From the NCBI RefSeq assembly GCF_900091555.1, contig NZ_FMCX01000001.1, positions 496,001 through 560,000 of the forward strand: a stretch of 64,000 bases of DNA. Direction: 5' to 3'. The DNA is from Micromonospora mirobrigensis (lineage in GTDB: Bacteria > Actinomycetota > Actinomycetes > Mycobacteriales > Micromonosporaceae). The translations under genes were made by a program, and so were the position numbers. The notes under the pieces were generated by a model that had not been told where the DNA came from, made no database searches, and worked only from the letters and a program-made list of their open reading frames with translations. Positions 1 to 8,492 of this stretch are shown here, one piece after another (the stretch's first letter is position 1; the number at the start of each line of letters is the position of its first letter).

Positions 1-60
1 GTCGGCTTCCTCGGCTCGCTTCCCCTGTCGCTGCGTACGAAGTCGAAACCAGTCACCCCC
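1..60 (-). ncRNA. ssrA: tmRNA (ssrA), 5' part only
   Basis: Read on the minus strand from base 60, the sequence begins GGGGGTGACTGGTTTCGACT and continues through GGGGAAGCGAGCCG. This is the conserved 5' acceptor-stem and D-loop-like start of actinobacterial tmRNA. The RNA rescues stalled ribosomes together with SmpB. The tag-coding part and 3' end lie beyond the left edge, so the tag cannot be read. Its place just downstream of smpB on the same strand is the usual arrangement. A small hairpin (68-73 with 80-85) lies between it and smpB. The exact 5' nucleotide is uncertain by one or two bases. Confidence 0.88.
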
Positions 61-165
61 TCGACAGGCCACCAGTGTCGGTGGCACTGACAAGCCTAAC
101 GCCTACCGCAACGGGTTTCATCCCGAGCCCCACCCGGGCGTGCCGACCCGGACGAACCGGACGAG

Positions 166-645
166 TCAGTCGTCCATCCCCTTGCCACGCCGGCCCGCCG
201 CCCGCTGGATCTCCCGGTCGGCGTCCCGCTTGGCCAGATCCTGCCGCTTGTCGTACGACTTCTTGCCCTTGGCCAGGGCGATCTCGACCTTGGCCCAGCC
301 GTCGGAGAAGTAGACCTGGAGCGGCACCATGGTCAGGCCGCCCTCCTTGGTCTTGCCGACCAACCGGTCGATCTCCAGCCGCTTGAGCAGCAGCTTGCGC
401 GTCCGCCGGGGCTCGTGGTTGGTCCAGGTGCCCTGCGTGTACTCCGGGATGTGCATGCCGTGCAGGTACAACTCGCCGTCGCGCTCCTGGGCGAACGCGT
501 CCACCAACGACGCGCGCCCGGCCCGCAACGACTTGACCTCGGTGCCGGTCAACGCCATGCCCGCCTCGTACGTGTCGAGGATGGCGTAGTCGTGGCGGGC
601 CTTCTTGTTGGAGGCGACCACCTTGCGGCCCTTTTCCCGTGGCAT
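166..645 (-). CDS. smpB: SsrA-binding protein SmpB
   Basis: This 159-residue protein is the tmRNA partner that brings alanyl-tmRNA to stalled ribosomes. Visible family motifs are NKKARHDY near the N-terminus, [21 protein letters not shown] and the basic C-terminal tail with [10 protein letters not shown], which inserts into the decoding centre. The frame stays open 36 bases further upstream, but the ATG at 645 (MPREKGRK) gives a normal SmpB length. It lies directly upstream of ssrA on the same strand and about 140 bases downstream of the ftsX terminator. Identity is secure; only the start is a choice. Confidence 0.95.
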   Translation of the reverse strand: MPREKGRKVVASNKKARHDYAILDTYEAGMALTGTEVKSLRAGRASLVDAFAQERDGELYLHGMHIPEYTQGTWTNHEPRRTRKLLLKRLEIDRLVGKTKEGGLTMVPLQVYFSDGWAKVEIALAKGKKSYDKRQDLAKRDADREIQRAAGRRGKGMDD

Positions 646-713
646 CCGGCGCCACCTCCCTCCTCGTGGGTCCGCGACCACCCGGCCGCGGAGCGGAGAT
701 CATGCTACCGGAA

Positions 714-779
714 TGAGGCTTGTTCGGGCCCACGCTGCGGGCCCGTCGGTCGTTGCCGGCACCGGCCGAACAAGCCTCA
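714..779. repeat. Perfect 14-bp inverted repeat upstream of smpB
   Basis: Bases 714-727 (TGAGGCTTGTTCGG) are exactly reverse-complemented at 766-779, separated by 38 bases. The spacer contains a second small hairpin (GGGCCCACGCTGCGGGCCC). It sits between the ftsX terminator and smpB, so it would be in or near the smpB promoter or leader. It could be an extra terminator, a leader structure or an operator; nothing in the sequence decides. Confidence 0.6.
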
Positions 780-786
780 CCGACAA

Positions 787-825
787 GAGCCCCTCCGCGC
801 CGTTTATTCCGGCGCGGAGGGGCTC
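787..825 (-). terminator. Terminator downstream of ftsX
   Basis: A perfect 15-bp stem (GAGCCCCTCCGCGCC at 787-801 with its complement at 811-825) closes a 9-base loop. It begins 20 bases past the ftsX stop codon and separates the ftsEX operon from smpB. Confidence 0.8.
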
Positions 826-844
826 TCGGAGAGCCGTGCGGCGA

Positions 845-1720
845 CTAGACCCGCAGGTAGAACCGGAGGGTCACCCAGGCGGTGATCGCGCTGACCACGG
901 CACCGACGCCGGCCATCAGCGGGAACACCAGGAAGATGTCGCCCCAGGAGATCGGGGAGATCAGGCCCTCGAGCGCCGACAGCGAGCCGCCACCGCCCAG
1001 GGTCTTCAGCGCGATCAGCGCCACCAGGCCGAAGAGCGAACCGATCAGGCCGGCCACCACCGCCTCCAGCACGAACGGCGCCTGGATGAACCAGTTGGAG
1101 GCGCCAACCAGCTTCATGACGGCGACCTCGCGGCGCTTGCTGTAGGCGGCCACCTGGATCGTGTTGGCGACCAGCAGCAGCGCGGCCATCGCCATCACGA
1201 TCGAGATCGCCAGCGCGAAGGTCTGGATGCCGCCGAGCACGCCGAAGACCTTGTCCAGCAGCTTGCTCTGGTCGACGATCTCGTCGACGCCGGCGACGTC
1301 CTTGTACTGCGAGTAGATCTGCTTGTACTGCTCGGGGTCGACCAGGGTGAGCCGGAACGACTCGGGCAGCTGGTCCGGCTTGACCGCGTTCACCAGGTCC
1401 GGCGCGTCCTGGTACATCTGCTGGAAGCGCTTGTACGCCTCGTCCTTGTTGACGTAGTCGACCGTCTTGACCAGGCTGTCGCCCTTCAGCTTGGTCTCCA
1501 GCTCGGTGCGCTGCTCGGGCTTGACGTCGGTCTTCAGGAAGACGGAGACCTGGATGTTCTCGTAGTACAGGTCCTTCATGTCGCTGACCTTCTGGTACAG
1601 CAGTCCACTGCCGCCCAGCATGAACAGCGACACGGCCATCGTGATGATCATCGCGATGGTCATCGTGACGTTGCGCCACAGTCCGACCATGACCTCGGTC
1701 AGGACGTATTTCATCCGCAT
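845..1720 (-). CDS. ftsX: Cell division protein FtsX
   Basis: FtsX is the membrane subunit of the ABC-like FtsEX complex, which activates peptidoglycan hydrolases at the septum. The 291-residue protein has a short cytoplasmic N-terminus, a first transmembrane helix at about residues 20-42, and an extracytoplasmic domain at about 45-160. Three further helices follow at about 175-200, 225-250 and 262-288. The N-terminal MKYVLTEVMVGLWRN is typical of actinobacterial FtsX. It lies 72 bases downstream of ftsE on the same strand, the standard operon order, and is followed by a strong terminator. Confidence 0.95.
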   Translation of the reverse strand: MRMKYVLTEVMVGLWRNVTMTIAMIITMAVSLFMLGGSGLLYQKVSDMKDLYYENIQVSVFLKTDVKPEQRTELETKLKGDSLVKTVDYVNKDEAYKRFQQMYQDAPDLVNAVKPDQLPESFRLTLVDPEQYKQIYSQYKDVAGVDEIVDQSKLLDKVFGVLGGIQTFALAISIVMAMAALLLVANTIQVAAYSKRREVAVMKLVGASNWFIQAPFVLEAVVAGLIGSLFGLVALIALKTLGGGGSLSALEGLISPISWGDIFLVFPLMAGVGAVVSAITAWVTLRFYLRV

Positions 1721-1792
1721 CGGGAAATTCCTCCGGCTCTCCGGCGTGAGGTGTTCGTCGTCAGGATCTACGGCTGGCGGGCGAGCGTCGGC

Positions 1793-2473
1793 TCAGCCGT
1801 AGACGCCGCGGGCCTGGTCGCGCACGATGCGGCCGCTCTCGATCTCCACGACGCGGCGGCGCATCTGGTTCACGATGTTGGAGTCGTGCGTGACCATCAC
1901 GACGGTCGTGCCGGTGCGGTTGATCCGGTCCAGCAGACGCATGATCTCGATCGAGGTGTCCGGGTCCAGGTTTCCGGTCGGCTCGTCCGCGAGCAGGATC
2001 AGCGGACGGTTCACGAAGGCCCGCGCCACCGCCACCCGCTGCTGCTCACCACCGGAGAGCTCGTGCGGGTACCGGTGCTCCTTGCCGCCCAGACCGACCA
2101 GCTCGAGGACCTCGGGCACGACCCGGCGGGCGACCGCCTTGGTCTTGCCGATCACCTCGAGGGCGAACGCCACGTTCTCGTACGCGGTGCGGTTGGGCAG
2201 CAGGCGGAAGTCCTGGAAGACGCAGCCGATCGAACGCCGGAAGTGGGGTCGCTTCCAGGAGCGCATCGTGGTGACGTCCTTGCCGTTCACGACGACGCGG
2301 CCCTTGTTGGGGCTGACCTCGTGCAGCAGCATCTTGATGATCGTGGACTTGCCGGAGCCGGATGGACCGATGAAGAAGACGAACTCGCCCTTCTCGATCG
2401 AGACGGACACGTTGTCGAGCGAAGGCCGGGACGCCTTCGGGTACGTCTTCGTCACTTGCTCAAGCTGAATCAC
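1793..2473 (-). CDS. ftsE: Cell division ATP-binding protein FtsE
   Basis: This is the ATPase of the FtsEX complex. It shows Walker [10 protein letters not shown] (residues 29-37 with this start), the ABC signature [14 protein letters not shown], Walker [13 protein letters not shown] and the H-loop MVTHD. The frame runs upstream to a TTG at 2509. The GTG at 2473 is preferred because it begins [12 protein letters not shown] and gives 226 residues, the usual length. No convincing ribosome-binding site precedes either start. It forms an operon with ftsX and is insulated from prfB by a hairpin. Confidence 0.94.
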   Translation of the reverse strand: MIQLEQVTKTYPKASRPSLDNVSVSIEKGEFVFFIGPSGSGKSTIIKMLLHEVSPNKGRVVVNGKDVTTMRSWKRPHFRRSIGCVFQDFRLLPNRTAYENVAFALEVIGKTKAVARRVVPEVLELVGLGGKEHRYPHELSGGEQQRVAVARAFVNRPLILLADEPTGNLDPDTSIEIMRLLDRINRTGTTVVMVTHDSNIVNQMRRRVVEIESGRIVRDQARGVYG

Positions 2474-2532
2474 GGGTGGTGAGTCTACGCGGTGTAACCG
2501 CAGAGCCAAGTGCCACGCCCCCGTGATGCGAG

Positions 2533-2576
2533 GCGCGTCATCGATTCACCGGGTCAACGGAAGATCGATGACGCGC
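2533..2576 (-). terminator. Hairpin between prfB and ftsE
   Basis: GCGCGTCATCGAT (2533-2545) is perfectly complementary to 2564-2576, with an 18-base loop. It lies just past the prfB stop and before the ftsE start. It probably terminates prfB, although it could also sit in the ftsE leader. Confidence 0.65.
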
Positions 2577-2591
2577 TCCGCCCACGCATGA

Positions 2592-3713
2592 TCACGCAGC
2601 GTCGTTGGCGAGCTGCTGCTGCTTGCGCCACCTGATGCCGGCCTCGATGAAGGCGTCCAGCTCGCCGTCGAAGACCGAGGACGGATTGCCGGTCTCCTGC
2701 TCGGTTCGGAGATCCTTCACCATCTGATACGGGTGCAGGACGTACGAGCGCATCTGCTCGCCCCAGGAGCCGGTGCCGGTGCTCTTGAGACCGGCCATCT
2801 TCTCCTCCTCCTCCTGCCGCTTGCGCTCCAGCAGCCGGGCCTGGAGCACCCGCATGGCGGAGGCCTTGTTCTGCAGCTGGGACTTCTCGTTCTGGCAGGT
2901 CACCACGATGCCGGTCGGGATGTGGGTCAGCCGCACCGCCGAGTCGGTGGTGTTGACGCTCTGCCCGCCCGGCCCGGAGGAGCGGTAGACGTCCACCCGG
3001 ACCTCGTTCTCCGGGATGTCGATGTGGTCGGTCTGCTCGACCACCGGCAGCACCTCGACGCCGGCGAAGCTGGTCTGCCGACGGCCCTGGTTGTCGAACG
3101 GGCTGATCCGGACCAGGCGGTGGGTGCCCGACTCCACGCTCAGGGTGCCGAAGGCGTACGGCACCTTGACCGCGAAGGTGGCGGACTTCAGGCCGGCCTC
3201 CTCCGCGTACGAGGTCTCGTAGACCTCCGTCGGGTAGCCGTGCCGCTCGGCCCAGCGCAGGTACATCCGCAGCAGCATCTCGGCGAAGTCCGCCGCGTCC
3301 ACGCCACCGGCCTGGGCCCGGATCGCGACCAGCGCCTCCCGGGAGTCGTACTCGCCGGAGAGCAGGGTGCGGACCTCCATCTCCTGGATGGCCTTGGTCA
3401 GCCCGGCGATCTCCGTCTCGACCTCGGTCAGCACGCCCGGGTCGGACTCGTCCTCGGCCAGCTCCAGCAGGACCTGGGCGTCGTCGATCCGGGAGCGCAG
3501 GCTGCCCAGCTTGTCGATCTCGCCGTTGACGTACGACAGCTGCGAGGTCACCTCCTGCGCCTTGGCCTGGTCGTCCCAGAGATCCGGCGCGGACGCCTGC
3601 TCCTCCAGCCGGGCCTTGTCCTGGCGCAGCCGGTCGAGGTCGAGCACCGCCTCGATGTTGCGCAGGGTGGCGTCGAGGTCCTTGAGCTGTTCGGCGTAAT
3701 CGGCAGCGGTCAC
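2592..3713 (-). CDS. prfB: Peptide chain release factor 2
   Basis: RF2 recognises UGA and UAA stop codons and triggers peptide release. The tripeptide anticodon region is visible as [14 protein letters not shown] (SPF motif), and the catalytic GGQ as [12 protein letters not shown]. The GTG at 3713 ([14 protein letters not shown]) gives about 373 residues; a TTG at 3722 is the only earlier start. Many bacterial prfB genes need a programmed +1 frameshift around codon 25. Here the frame is continuous, as in other high-GC actinobacteria. The gene is upstream of ftsEX on the same strand. Confidence 0.95.
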   Translation of the reverse strand: MTAADYAEQLKDLDATLRNIEAVLDLDRLRQDKARLEEQASAPDLWDDQAKAQEVTSQLSYVNGEIDKLGSLRSRIDDAQVLLELAEDESDPGVLTEVETEIAGLTKAIQEMEVRTLLSGEYDSREALVAIRAQAGGVDAADFAEMLLRMYLRWAERHGYPTEVYETSYAEEAGLKSATFAVKVPYAFGTLSVESGTHRLVRISPFDNQGRRQTSFAGVEVLPVVEQTDHIDIPENEVRVDVYRSSGPGGQSVNTTDSAVRLTHIPTGIVVTCQNEKSQLQNKASAMRVLQARLLERKRQEEEEKMAGLKSTGTGSWGEQMRSYVLHPYQMVKDLRTEQETGNPSSVFDGELDAFIEAGIRWRKQQQLANDAA

Positions 3714-3757
3714 GACAAGCAAGCGTACTGCCTCGACCGCTCCAGCAGTCGGAGGCG

Positions 3758-4273
3758 TCAGCCGACCGGGGCGGCCTTCAGCCAGGACAGGGCGGCCCGA
3801 TGGTAGGCGACGGCGAACTCCAGCGCGCCGGCGTCGTACGTTTCGCCTTCCTTCTTGGCGTTCTTCACCTGCTCGCGGACGGCCGCGAGAGCGTCGGTGT
3901 GGTACTGGTTGGCCGTCTCGTACAGGCTCTTCAGCTGGCTGGCCGAGTGCAGGTTGCCGAAGGCGATGCGCAGCGCCACCGGGTTGCGGATGGTGTCCCG
4001 CCCCGGGTCCTCCGCCAGCCAGCGGGAGAATGTCCGTTTTCCGGCCGCCGTGATCGCGTACGGCTGACTCATCCGGGGGCCCGGCTTGCCCAGCCGCACG
4101 AAACCCCGCTCGGCCAGGACCGGAAGCTCCCGGTAGACCTGACTGCGGGTCATCGACCAGTACGGCGCCAGCCGGCGCTCAGCGGCGGCCATCAGCTGGC
4201 CGCCTGTCATCGGGCCGTCGTGCAGCAGGCCGAGCAGGGCCGCCGCCGTCGGGTTGACTCCGGATTCCGCCAT
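3758..4273 (-). CDS. PadR-family transcriptional regulator
   Basis: This 171-residue protein has an N-terminal PadR-type winged helix: [16 protein letters not shown], then [16 protein letters not shown] and [11 protein letters not shown] (about residues 10-85). A helical C-terminal dimerisation region follows at about 95-168. PadR proteins usually repress a nearby effector-responsive gene and themselves. Here the closest candidates are its own promoter and pruA, which lies upstream on the same strand. An imperfect palindrome 77-97 bases upstream of the start (4350-4370) is a possible operator. The ligand and targets are unknown. Confidence 0.88.
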   Translation of the reverse strand: MAESGVNPTAAALLGLLHDGPMTGGQLMAAAERRLAPYWSMTRSQVYRELPVLAERGFVRLGKPGPRMSQPYAITAAGKRTFSRWLAEDPGRDTIRNPVALRIAFGNLHSASQLKSLYETANQYHTDALAAVREQVKNAKKEGETYDAGALEFAVAYHRAALSWLKAAPVG

Positions 4274-4349
4274 GCCCTTTAAGCTGCCACTTTGTCGACC
4301 CGGCGTCCAGGATTTGCCGTTTTCGCCACCCGACGGGTCTTCCTATGTG

Positions 4350-4370
4350 CACTGTCGGCCGACGACAGTG
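4350..4370. promoter_or_regulatory. Candidate PadR operator palindrome
   Basis: CACTGTCG (4350-4357) is repeated in inverted orientation at 4363-4370 around a 5-base centre. With one mismatch the symmetry extends outward to 4346 and 4374. It is in the leader region of the padR-like gene, between it and the pruA terminator. Dyads of this size fit an autoregulated PadR protein, but assignment rests on position alone. Confidence 0.4.
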
Positions 4371-4373
4371 CGC

Positions 4374-4409
4374 AGAAGGGCTCCCCTCCGGCCGGTGGGG
4401 AGCCCTTCT
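4374..4409 (-). terminator. Terminator downstream of pruA
   Basis: A perfect 13-bp stem, AGAAGGGCTCCCC (4374-4386) with 4397-4409, encloses a 10-base loop. It starts 12 bases past the pruA stop codon. Confidence 0.8.
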
Positions 4410-4420
4410 GGCGACGCGCG

Positions 4421-6049
4421 TCAGCCCATGTGGGGGTACGTGTGGTCGGTCGGCGGGACGAAGGTCTCCTTGATCGTCCGCGGCGACATCCACCGCACCA
4501 GGTTGTGCCAGGAGCCGGCCTTGTCGTTGGTGCCGCTGGCCCGGGCGCCGCCGAACGGCTGCTGCCCGACCACCGCGCCGGTCGGCTTGTCGTTGATGTA
4601 GAAGTTGCCGGCGGCGTACCGCATCTTCTCCGCCACCGCGTCGACCACCCGGCGGTCGGTGGCGAAGATCGAGCCGGTCAGCGCGTACGGGGCGATCGAC
4701 TCGGCCTGGTGGACCACGTCGTCGAAGCGGGCGTCGTCGAAGACGTGCACGCCGAGGATCGGGCCGAAGTACTCGGTGGTGAACGTCTCGTGCGCGGCGT
4801 CGGTGCACTCGAACAGGGTCGGCCGGACGAAGTACCCGACCGAGTCGTCGGCGGTGCCGCCGGCCAGGACGGTGCAGCTGTCGTCGGAGCGGATCAGCTC
4901 CAGCGCGGCGGTGTGCCGGCCGAACGCCTTGTCGTCGATGACCGCGCCACCGAAGTTGCTGAAGTCGGTGACGTCGCCGTACGTCAGCGAGTCGGCGGTG
5001 GCGGCCAGCCGGTCGCGCAGCCCGCCCTCCCAGATGGAGCGCGGCACGTACGCCCGGGAGGCGGCCGAGCACTTCTGGCCCTGGTACTCGTAGGCGCCCC
5101 GGATCAGCGCGGTGTGCAGCGCGTCCACGTCGGCGCTGGTGTGCGCGACGACGAAGTCCTTGCCACCGGTCTCGCCGACCAGCCGCGGGTAGCCCCGGTA
5201 GCCGGCGATGTTCTCCCCGACGGTCCGCCACAGCTGCTGGAAGACCTTCGTGGAGCCGGTGAAGTGGATGCCGGCCAGGTCGGGGTCGGCGAGCACCACG
5301 TCGGAGACCTCCTCGCCCCGGCCGGTGACCATGTTGATCACGCCGGGCGGGAGGCCGGCCGCCTCGAACAGCCGCATGGTGAAGTGCGCGGCGAACTGCT
5401 GGGTCGGGCCCGGCTTCCAGACCACGGTGTTGCCGAGCAGGGCCGGCGCCGAGGGCAGGTTGCCGGCGATCGCGGTGAAGTTGAACGGGGTGACCGCGTA
5501 GACGAAGCCCTCGAGCGGGCGGTGGTCGAACCGGTTCCACACCCCCGGCGACGACTTCGGCTGCGCCTCCAGCAGCTGGCGGGCGAAGTGCACGTTGAAC
5601 CGGAGGAAGTCGATGAACTCGCAGGCCGCGTCGATCTCCGCCTGGACGGCGGTCTTGGACTGACCGAGCATGGTGGCCGCGTTCAGGGTGTCCCGCCACG
5701 GGCCGGCGAGCAGCTCGGCGGCGCGCAGGAAGATCGCCGCCCGCTCCTCGAACGGCAGCGCCCGCCACATCGGCGCGGCGTCCTTGGCCGCCTTGACCGC
5801 GGCCCGGGCGTCGGAGTGGTTCGCGTGGCCGGTCACGCCCAGCACGTGGGCGTGCTTGTGCGGCTGCACCACGTCGATCGACGCGCCACCGGCCATCCGC
5901 TGCTCGCCGGCGATGGTCATCGGCAGCTCGATCCGCTCGGCGGCCAGCTCGGTCAGCCTCCGCTGGAGCCGCTCCCGCTCGGCGCTGCCGGGCTCGTAGG
6001 TGTGGACCGGCTCGTTGTGCGGCTCGGGTACGGAGAACACGGCGTCCAT
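4421..6049 (-). CDS. pruA: 1-pyrroline-5-carboxylate dehydrogenase
   Basis: It oxidises glutamate-5-semialdehyde/P5C to glutamate with NAD, the second step of proline catabolism. The 542-residue length fits the monofunctional enzyme. Visible are the cofactor-binding TPFNFTAIAGN, ETGGKDFVVAH with the general-base Glu, and GQKCSAASR with the catalytic Cys. The C-terminal region contains GGARASGTNDKAG. The ATG at 6049 follows AGGAG at good distance; a much longer open frame upstream is a shadow. The proline dehydrogenase gene is not in the window. A terminator follows. Confidence 0.94.
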   Translation of the reverse strand: MDAVFSVPEPHNEPVHTYEPGSAERERLQRRLTELAAERIELPMTIAGEQRMAGGASIDVVQPHKHAHVLGVTGHANHSDARAAVKAAKDAAPMWRALPFEERAAIFLRAAELLAGPWRDTLNAATMLGQSKTAVQAEIDAACEFIDFLRFNVHFARQLLEAQPKSSPGVWNRFDHRPLEGFVYAVTPFNFTAIAGNLPSAPALLGNTVVWKPGPTQQFAAHFTMRLFEAAGLPPGVINMVTGRGEEVSDVVLADPDLAGIHFTGSTKVFQQLWRTVGENIAGYRGYPRLVGETGGKDFVVAHTSADVDALHTALIRGAYEYQGQKCSAASRAYVPRSIWEGGLRDRLAATADSLTYGDVTDFSNFGGAVIDDKAFGRHTAALELIRSDDSCTVLAGGTADDSVGYFVRPTLFECTDAAHETFTTEYFGPILGVHVFDDARFDDVVHQAESIAPYALTGSIFATDRRVVDAVAEKMRYAAGNFYINDKPTGAVVGQQPFGGARASGTNDKAGSWHNLVRWMSPRTIKETFVPPTDHTYPHMG

Positions 6050-6401
6050 CACAGGCTCCTGTGCGATCTCGACAGCGGTGGCGAAATCGGACCCGCGGGC
6101 ACCGACCGGACGGCCGGACACCGGGCGTCGCGTGGCGTACCGGGCGCGGCGGCGGGACCTCGCGGCGATTCTCCCACGCCCGATCGGACACCGGTCGGGC
6201 CCCCGCCTTCCCGCACCTCCGTCGATCAGCAGGTTCCCGGGCCGCGCCGGCGCCGATCCGTATCCGAAGCGGGCCGGAAACCGACGGAAAGCAGGCCGCC
6301 CGCACCGTGGCGGCGCTGCGGGAGGCGGGCCGCCGGGCGCGTACGCTGGGTTGCCGGTGCAGGCGCCCGCCCCCGCGGGCCCGCGTGTCGAAGGGGAGAC
6401 G
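6050..6401. other. 352-bp intergenic region between divergent genes
   Basis: This stretch separates pruA (minus) from a membrane-protein gene (plus) and should hold both promoters. A possible -10 element TACGCT occurs about 60 bases before the plus-strand start, and GGGGAG before the ATG at 6402 is a good ribosome-binding site. I see no RNA gene, repeat or credible small ORF here. Confidence 0.5.
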
Positions 6402-7397
6402 ATGAGCAACCAGCCCGGCAGCTCCACGGCCGCGGAGCCGGACCGACCGGCCACCACCGACCGGGCCGCCGAGCTCGACGGGCACCGGCCGGGTCGTACC
6501 CCCGGCGCCCCCGTCCTGGCGCTGCTCGCCGTCGGCTGGCTGGCGGCGATGCTCTGGTCGACCCGGCAGGCGGTCAGCTCGGCCGCCGCCGGCGTCACCG
6601 CGATCAGCCTCTCCGCCTTCGCCCTGCCCGGCGTGATCTCCGCCGCGCTGGTCGCCGGCGCGGCCGTCGCGCTGGCCACCACCGGGCTGCTCGCCCGGCA
6701 GGGCGCCGACCGGGGCACCCTGCGCTTCCTGGTGGCCGTCGGCACCGGCCTGCTCGTCGGCCTCGGCACCGCGGTGGCGATCAACCTGACGTACGCGGAC
6801 AACGCCACCACCAACACCATCGCCGGTACGGCCGCCGCCGCCGCGATCATCGGCGGCGCCCTGGCCGGCGCCCGGACCGCCGCCCCGGTCGGCGCGATCG
6901 TCACCGCCGCCCTCGGCACCCTGCTGTTCGTGGTGGCCTTCAGCCGGGCCCGCGACCCGCTGTTCGACCTGTTCGGCGCGGACGGCACCCAGGCCGGCAC
7001 GGTCGACGCGGCCAAGTGGGTGTCCCGGACCGAGTCACTGCTCGCCGGGCTGGTCGCCGGGCTGCTGGCGTTCGGCTACCTGACCTGGGCCCGCCGCCGG
7101 GCGGCCCGCCGCGACCCGCAGGCGCCGGCGCTGCGCTGGCCCGCGTACCTGCTGGCCGGGGCGGGGCCCGGGCTGCTCCTGCTGCTCACCGAGGTGATCC
7201 TCCGGGTGGGTGGCCGGGGGCTGCTCGACCTGGCCGCCGCGCTCAGCGAAGCCGACGCCGTGGCCCAGACGTCGCTGGGCACCTCCCGGATCGACAACGG
7301 GATCTGGGTGCTCTTCGTCGGGGCGCTCACCGCGCTGATCGCCTTCGGCCGCACCCTCGGCCCGGCCCGCCACGACGAGGAACCCGCCGAGAGCTGA
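6402..7397 (+). CDS. Polytopic membrane protein of unknown function
   Basis: This 331-residue protein has a polar N-terminus of about 40 residues followed by roughly eight hydrophobic segments, starting LALLAVGWLAAML. An Ala/Gly-rich stretch (about 125-190) is consistent with packed helices, and a short charged tail ends the protein. I recognise no enzyme or transporter motif. The ATG at 6402 is preceded by GGGGAG. It is a single gene ending at a hairpin shared with the convergent neighbour. Confidence 0.7.
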   Translation: MSNQPGSSTAAEPDRPATTDRAAELDGHRPGRTPGAPVLALLAVGWLAAMLWSTRQAVSSAAAGVTAISLSAFALPGVISAALVAGAAVALATTGLLARQGADRGTLRFLVAVGTGLLVGLGTAVAINLTYADNATTNTIAGTAAAAAIIGGALAGARTAAPVGAIVTAALGTLLFVVAFSRARDPLFDLFGADGTQAGTVDAAKWVSRTESLLAGLVAGLLAFGYLTWARRRAARRDPQAPALRWPAYLLAGAGPGLLLLLTEVILRVGGRGLLDLAAALSEADAVAQTSLGTSRIDNGIWVLFVGALTALIAFGRTLGPARHDEEPAES

Positions 7398-7412
7398 CCC
7401 CCCGCGTTCCGC

Positions 7413-7441
7413 CGACCGGCCGGACGCCGGTCGGCCGGTCG
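7413..7441. terminator. Bidirectional terminator
   Basis: CGACCGGCCG (7413-7422) pairs perfectly with 7432-7441 around a 9-base loop. It sits in the 49-bp gap between two convergent genes. Confidence 0.7.
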
Positions 7442-7446
7442 CTCCG

Positions 7447-7956
7447 TCAGGAGGCGGTGCGCAGCAGCAGGTCCAGCTCCGACGCGTCGTACCACTCCAG
7501 CTCGTGGTCCTCGGCGGAGTCGACGGTGAACTGGGCGTCCGGGTCACCCGCCAGGGCCTCCCGCGCCGCGTCCACCGCCGCGGTGACGTCGGCGACCGCC
7601 TCCGCGCCGTCGGTGTGCAGGGCCGCCACCGCGGCCGCGGGCACCGGCGCCGACAGCAGCACCAGGCTGGAACCGAGCACCCCGTCGGCCCGCTCGACCG
7701 CCGCGGCGGGCAGGTCCACCGAGACCACCACCCGGCGACGGGGCGCCGACGGGTCCTCCCGGAGCAGCAGCAACGCGTCCTGGGCGGCACGGGTGAAGGC
7801 GACGTACTCCAACTCCTCCTCGTCGCCCTCGGCGTACCACTCACGCAGGTCGCGGGTCACGGCGTGCGCCTCGCTCGCGCGCAGGCCCTCGGCGTGCAGC
7901 CGGGCCAGCATCGGGACGGTCGCCGGCACGTACACCCGGACAAGCTCGTCGGTCAC
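7447..7956 (-). CDS. Conserved actinobacterial protein, DUF6912-like
   Basis: The 169-residue protein starts [20 protein letters not shown]. It has no signal peptide or membrane segment, is rich in Ala and acidic residues, and ends in [10 protein letters not shown]. The opening [11 protein letters not shown] and overall layout resemble a small actinobacterial family that I recall as DUF6912; this is from memory. No biochemical role is known to me. The GTG at 7956 is chosen because GGGGAGA precedes it; the frame is open for 183 bases further upstream but looks non-coding there. Confidence 0.72.
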   Translation of the reverse strand: MTDELVRVYVPATVPMLARLHAEGLRASEAHAVTRDLREWYAEGDEEELEYVAFTRAAQDALLLLREDPSAPRRRVVVSVDLPAAAVERADGVLGSSLVLLSAPVPAAAVAALHTDGAEAVADVTAAVDAAREALAGDPDAQFTVDSAEDHELEWYDASELDLLLRTAS

Positions 7957-8123
7957 CGGTCGTCTCCCCTGCTCGGTCCGGGCCGGCGGCCGCCGGTCCC
8001 GGGCGCAGATCATGCCGTACGCCGCAACCGTCATACACCGCGCACCGCCCGGGCCGCAGCTTCCCGCCCGGATTGTCCCCGGACGACCGACGGCACGGCC
8101 TGCTGGGCAGTGTCGGTCGCCGG

Positions 8124-8143
8124 TGGCAAACTGAGGCAAACGC
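8124..8143 (+). promoter_or_regulatory. Paired GGCAAAC direct repeat upstream of small HTH gene
   Basis: Two GGCAAAC copies (8125-8131 and 8135-8141) are spaced exactly 10 bp, one helical turn. The second ends 22 bases before the GTG at 8164. The same pair with the same spacing and distance recurs before the gene at 8493. It may be a binding site for a head-to-tail oligomerising HTH protein, or an unusual promoter element. Confidence 0.6.
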
Positions 8144-8163
8144 CCTCAACCCCGGGAGTCTTC

Positions 8164-8391
8164 GTGGAACCGAGGTTCCTCCTGCTCTCCGACGTGGCCA
8201 CCGAGCTGAACGTGTCGGACTCGCAGGTGTACCACATGGTGCGCAGCGGAGAGCTGCCCGCGATCAAGATCGGCGGCCGTGGGCAGTGGCGCGTCGAGCG
8301 CGCCCGGCTGGAGGAATACATCCAGCACAAGTACGCCGAGACGGCCGAATGGGTCCGTGGCAACCCGCTGACCGACCGCGACGCGGAGTGA
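8164..8391 (+). CDS. Small excisionase/BldC-like helix-turn-helix DNA-binding protein
   Basis: The 75-residue protein is almost entirely one winged-helix domain of the HTH_17/MerR-excisionase type. It reads FLLLSDVATELNVSDSQVYH, then VRSGELPAIKIGGRGQWRV with the wing and ARLEEYIQ. The short acidic tail has no recognisable domain. The GTG at 8164 follows GGGAG. Proteins of this class, such as BldC, bind short direct repeats cooperatively; such repeats stand before this gene and the next one, suggesting autoregulation. There are no phage genes nearby, so excisionase activity is unlikely. Confidence 0.85.
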   Translation: MEPRFLLLSDVATELNVSDSQVYHMVRSGELPAIKIGGRGQWRVERARLEEYIQHKYAETAEWVRGNPLTDRDAE

Positions 8392-8452
8392 CCCGACGGC
8401 TCCACCGGGCATTGACCGGGGCCTGAGCATGCCCGAGAATGACTCTTGTCGG

Positions 8453-8472
8453 AGGCAAACGAAGGCAAACGC
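8453..8472 (+). promoter_or_regulatory. Second copy of the paired GGCAAAC repeat
   Basis: GGCAAAC occurs at 8454-8460 and 8464-8470, again 10 bp apart and again ending 22 bases before the start codon (8493). Over 20 bases it matches the copy at 8124-8143 at 17 positions. The identical geometry suggests that both genes answer to the same factor. Confidence 0.6.
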
Positions 8473-8492
8473 AAGGATTGGGGCCGTTCACG

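Noticed and set aside
605..2482. A 625-codon plus-strand frame over ftsX and ftsE
   Set aside because: Antisense shadow rich in His/Asp/Arg/Gln, with no ribosome-binding site or homology.
3650..3713. Programmed +1 frameshift in prfB
   Set aside because: The RF2 frame is open from the start codon with no in-frame UGA near codon 25, so no frameshift is required.
4292..8134. A 1280-codon plus-strand frame spanning pruA and neighbours
   Set aside because: It runs through several real genes on both strands, is Arg/Gly/Pro-rich and has no recognisable domain.
8164..8391. Phage excisionase marking an integrated element
   Set aside because: No integrase, attachment-site repeat or phage gene is nearby, and flanking genes keep actinobacterial core order.
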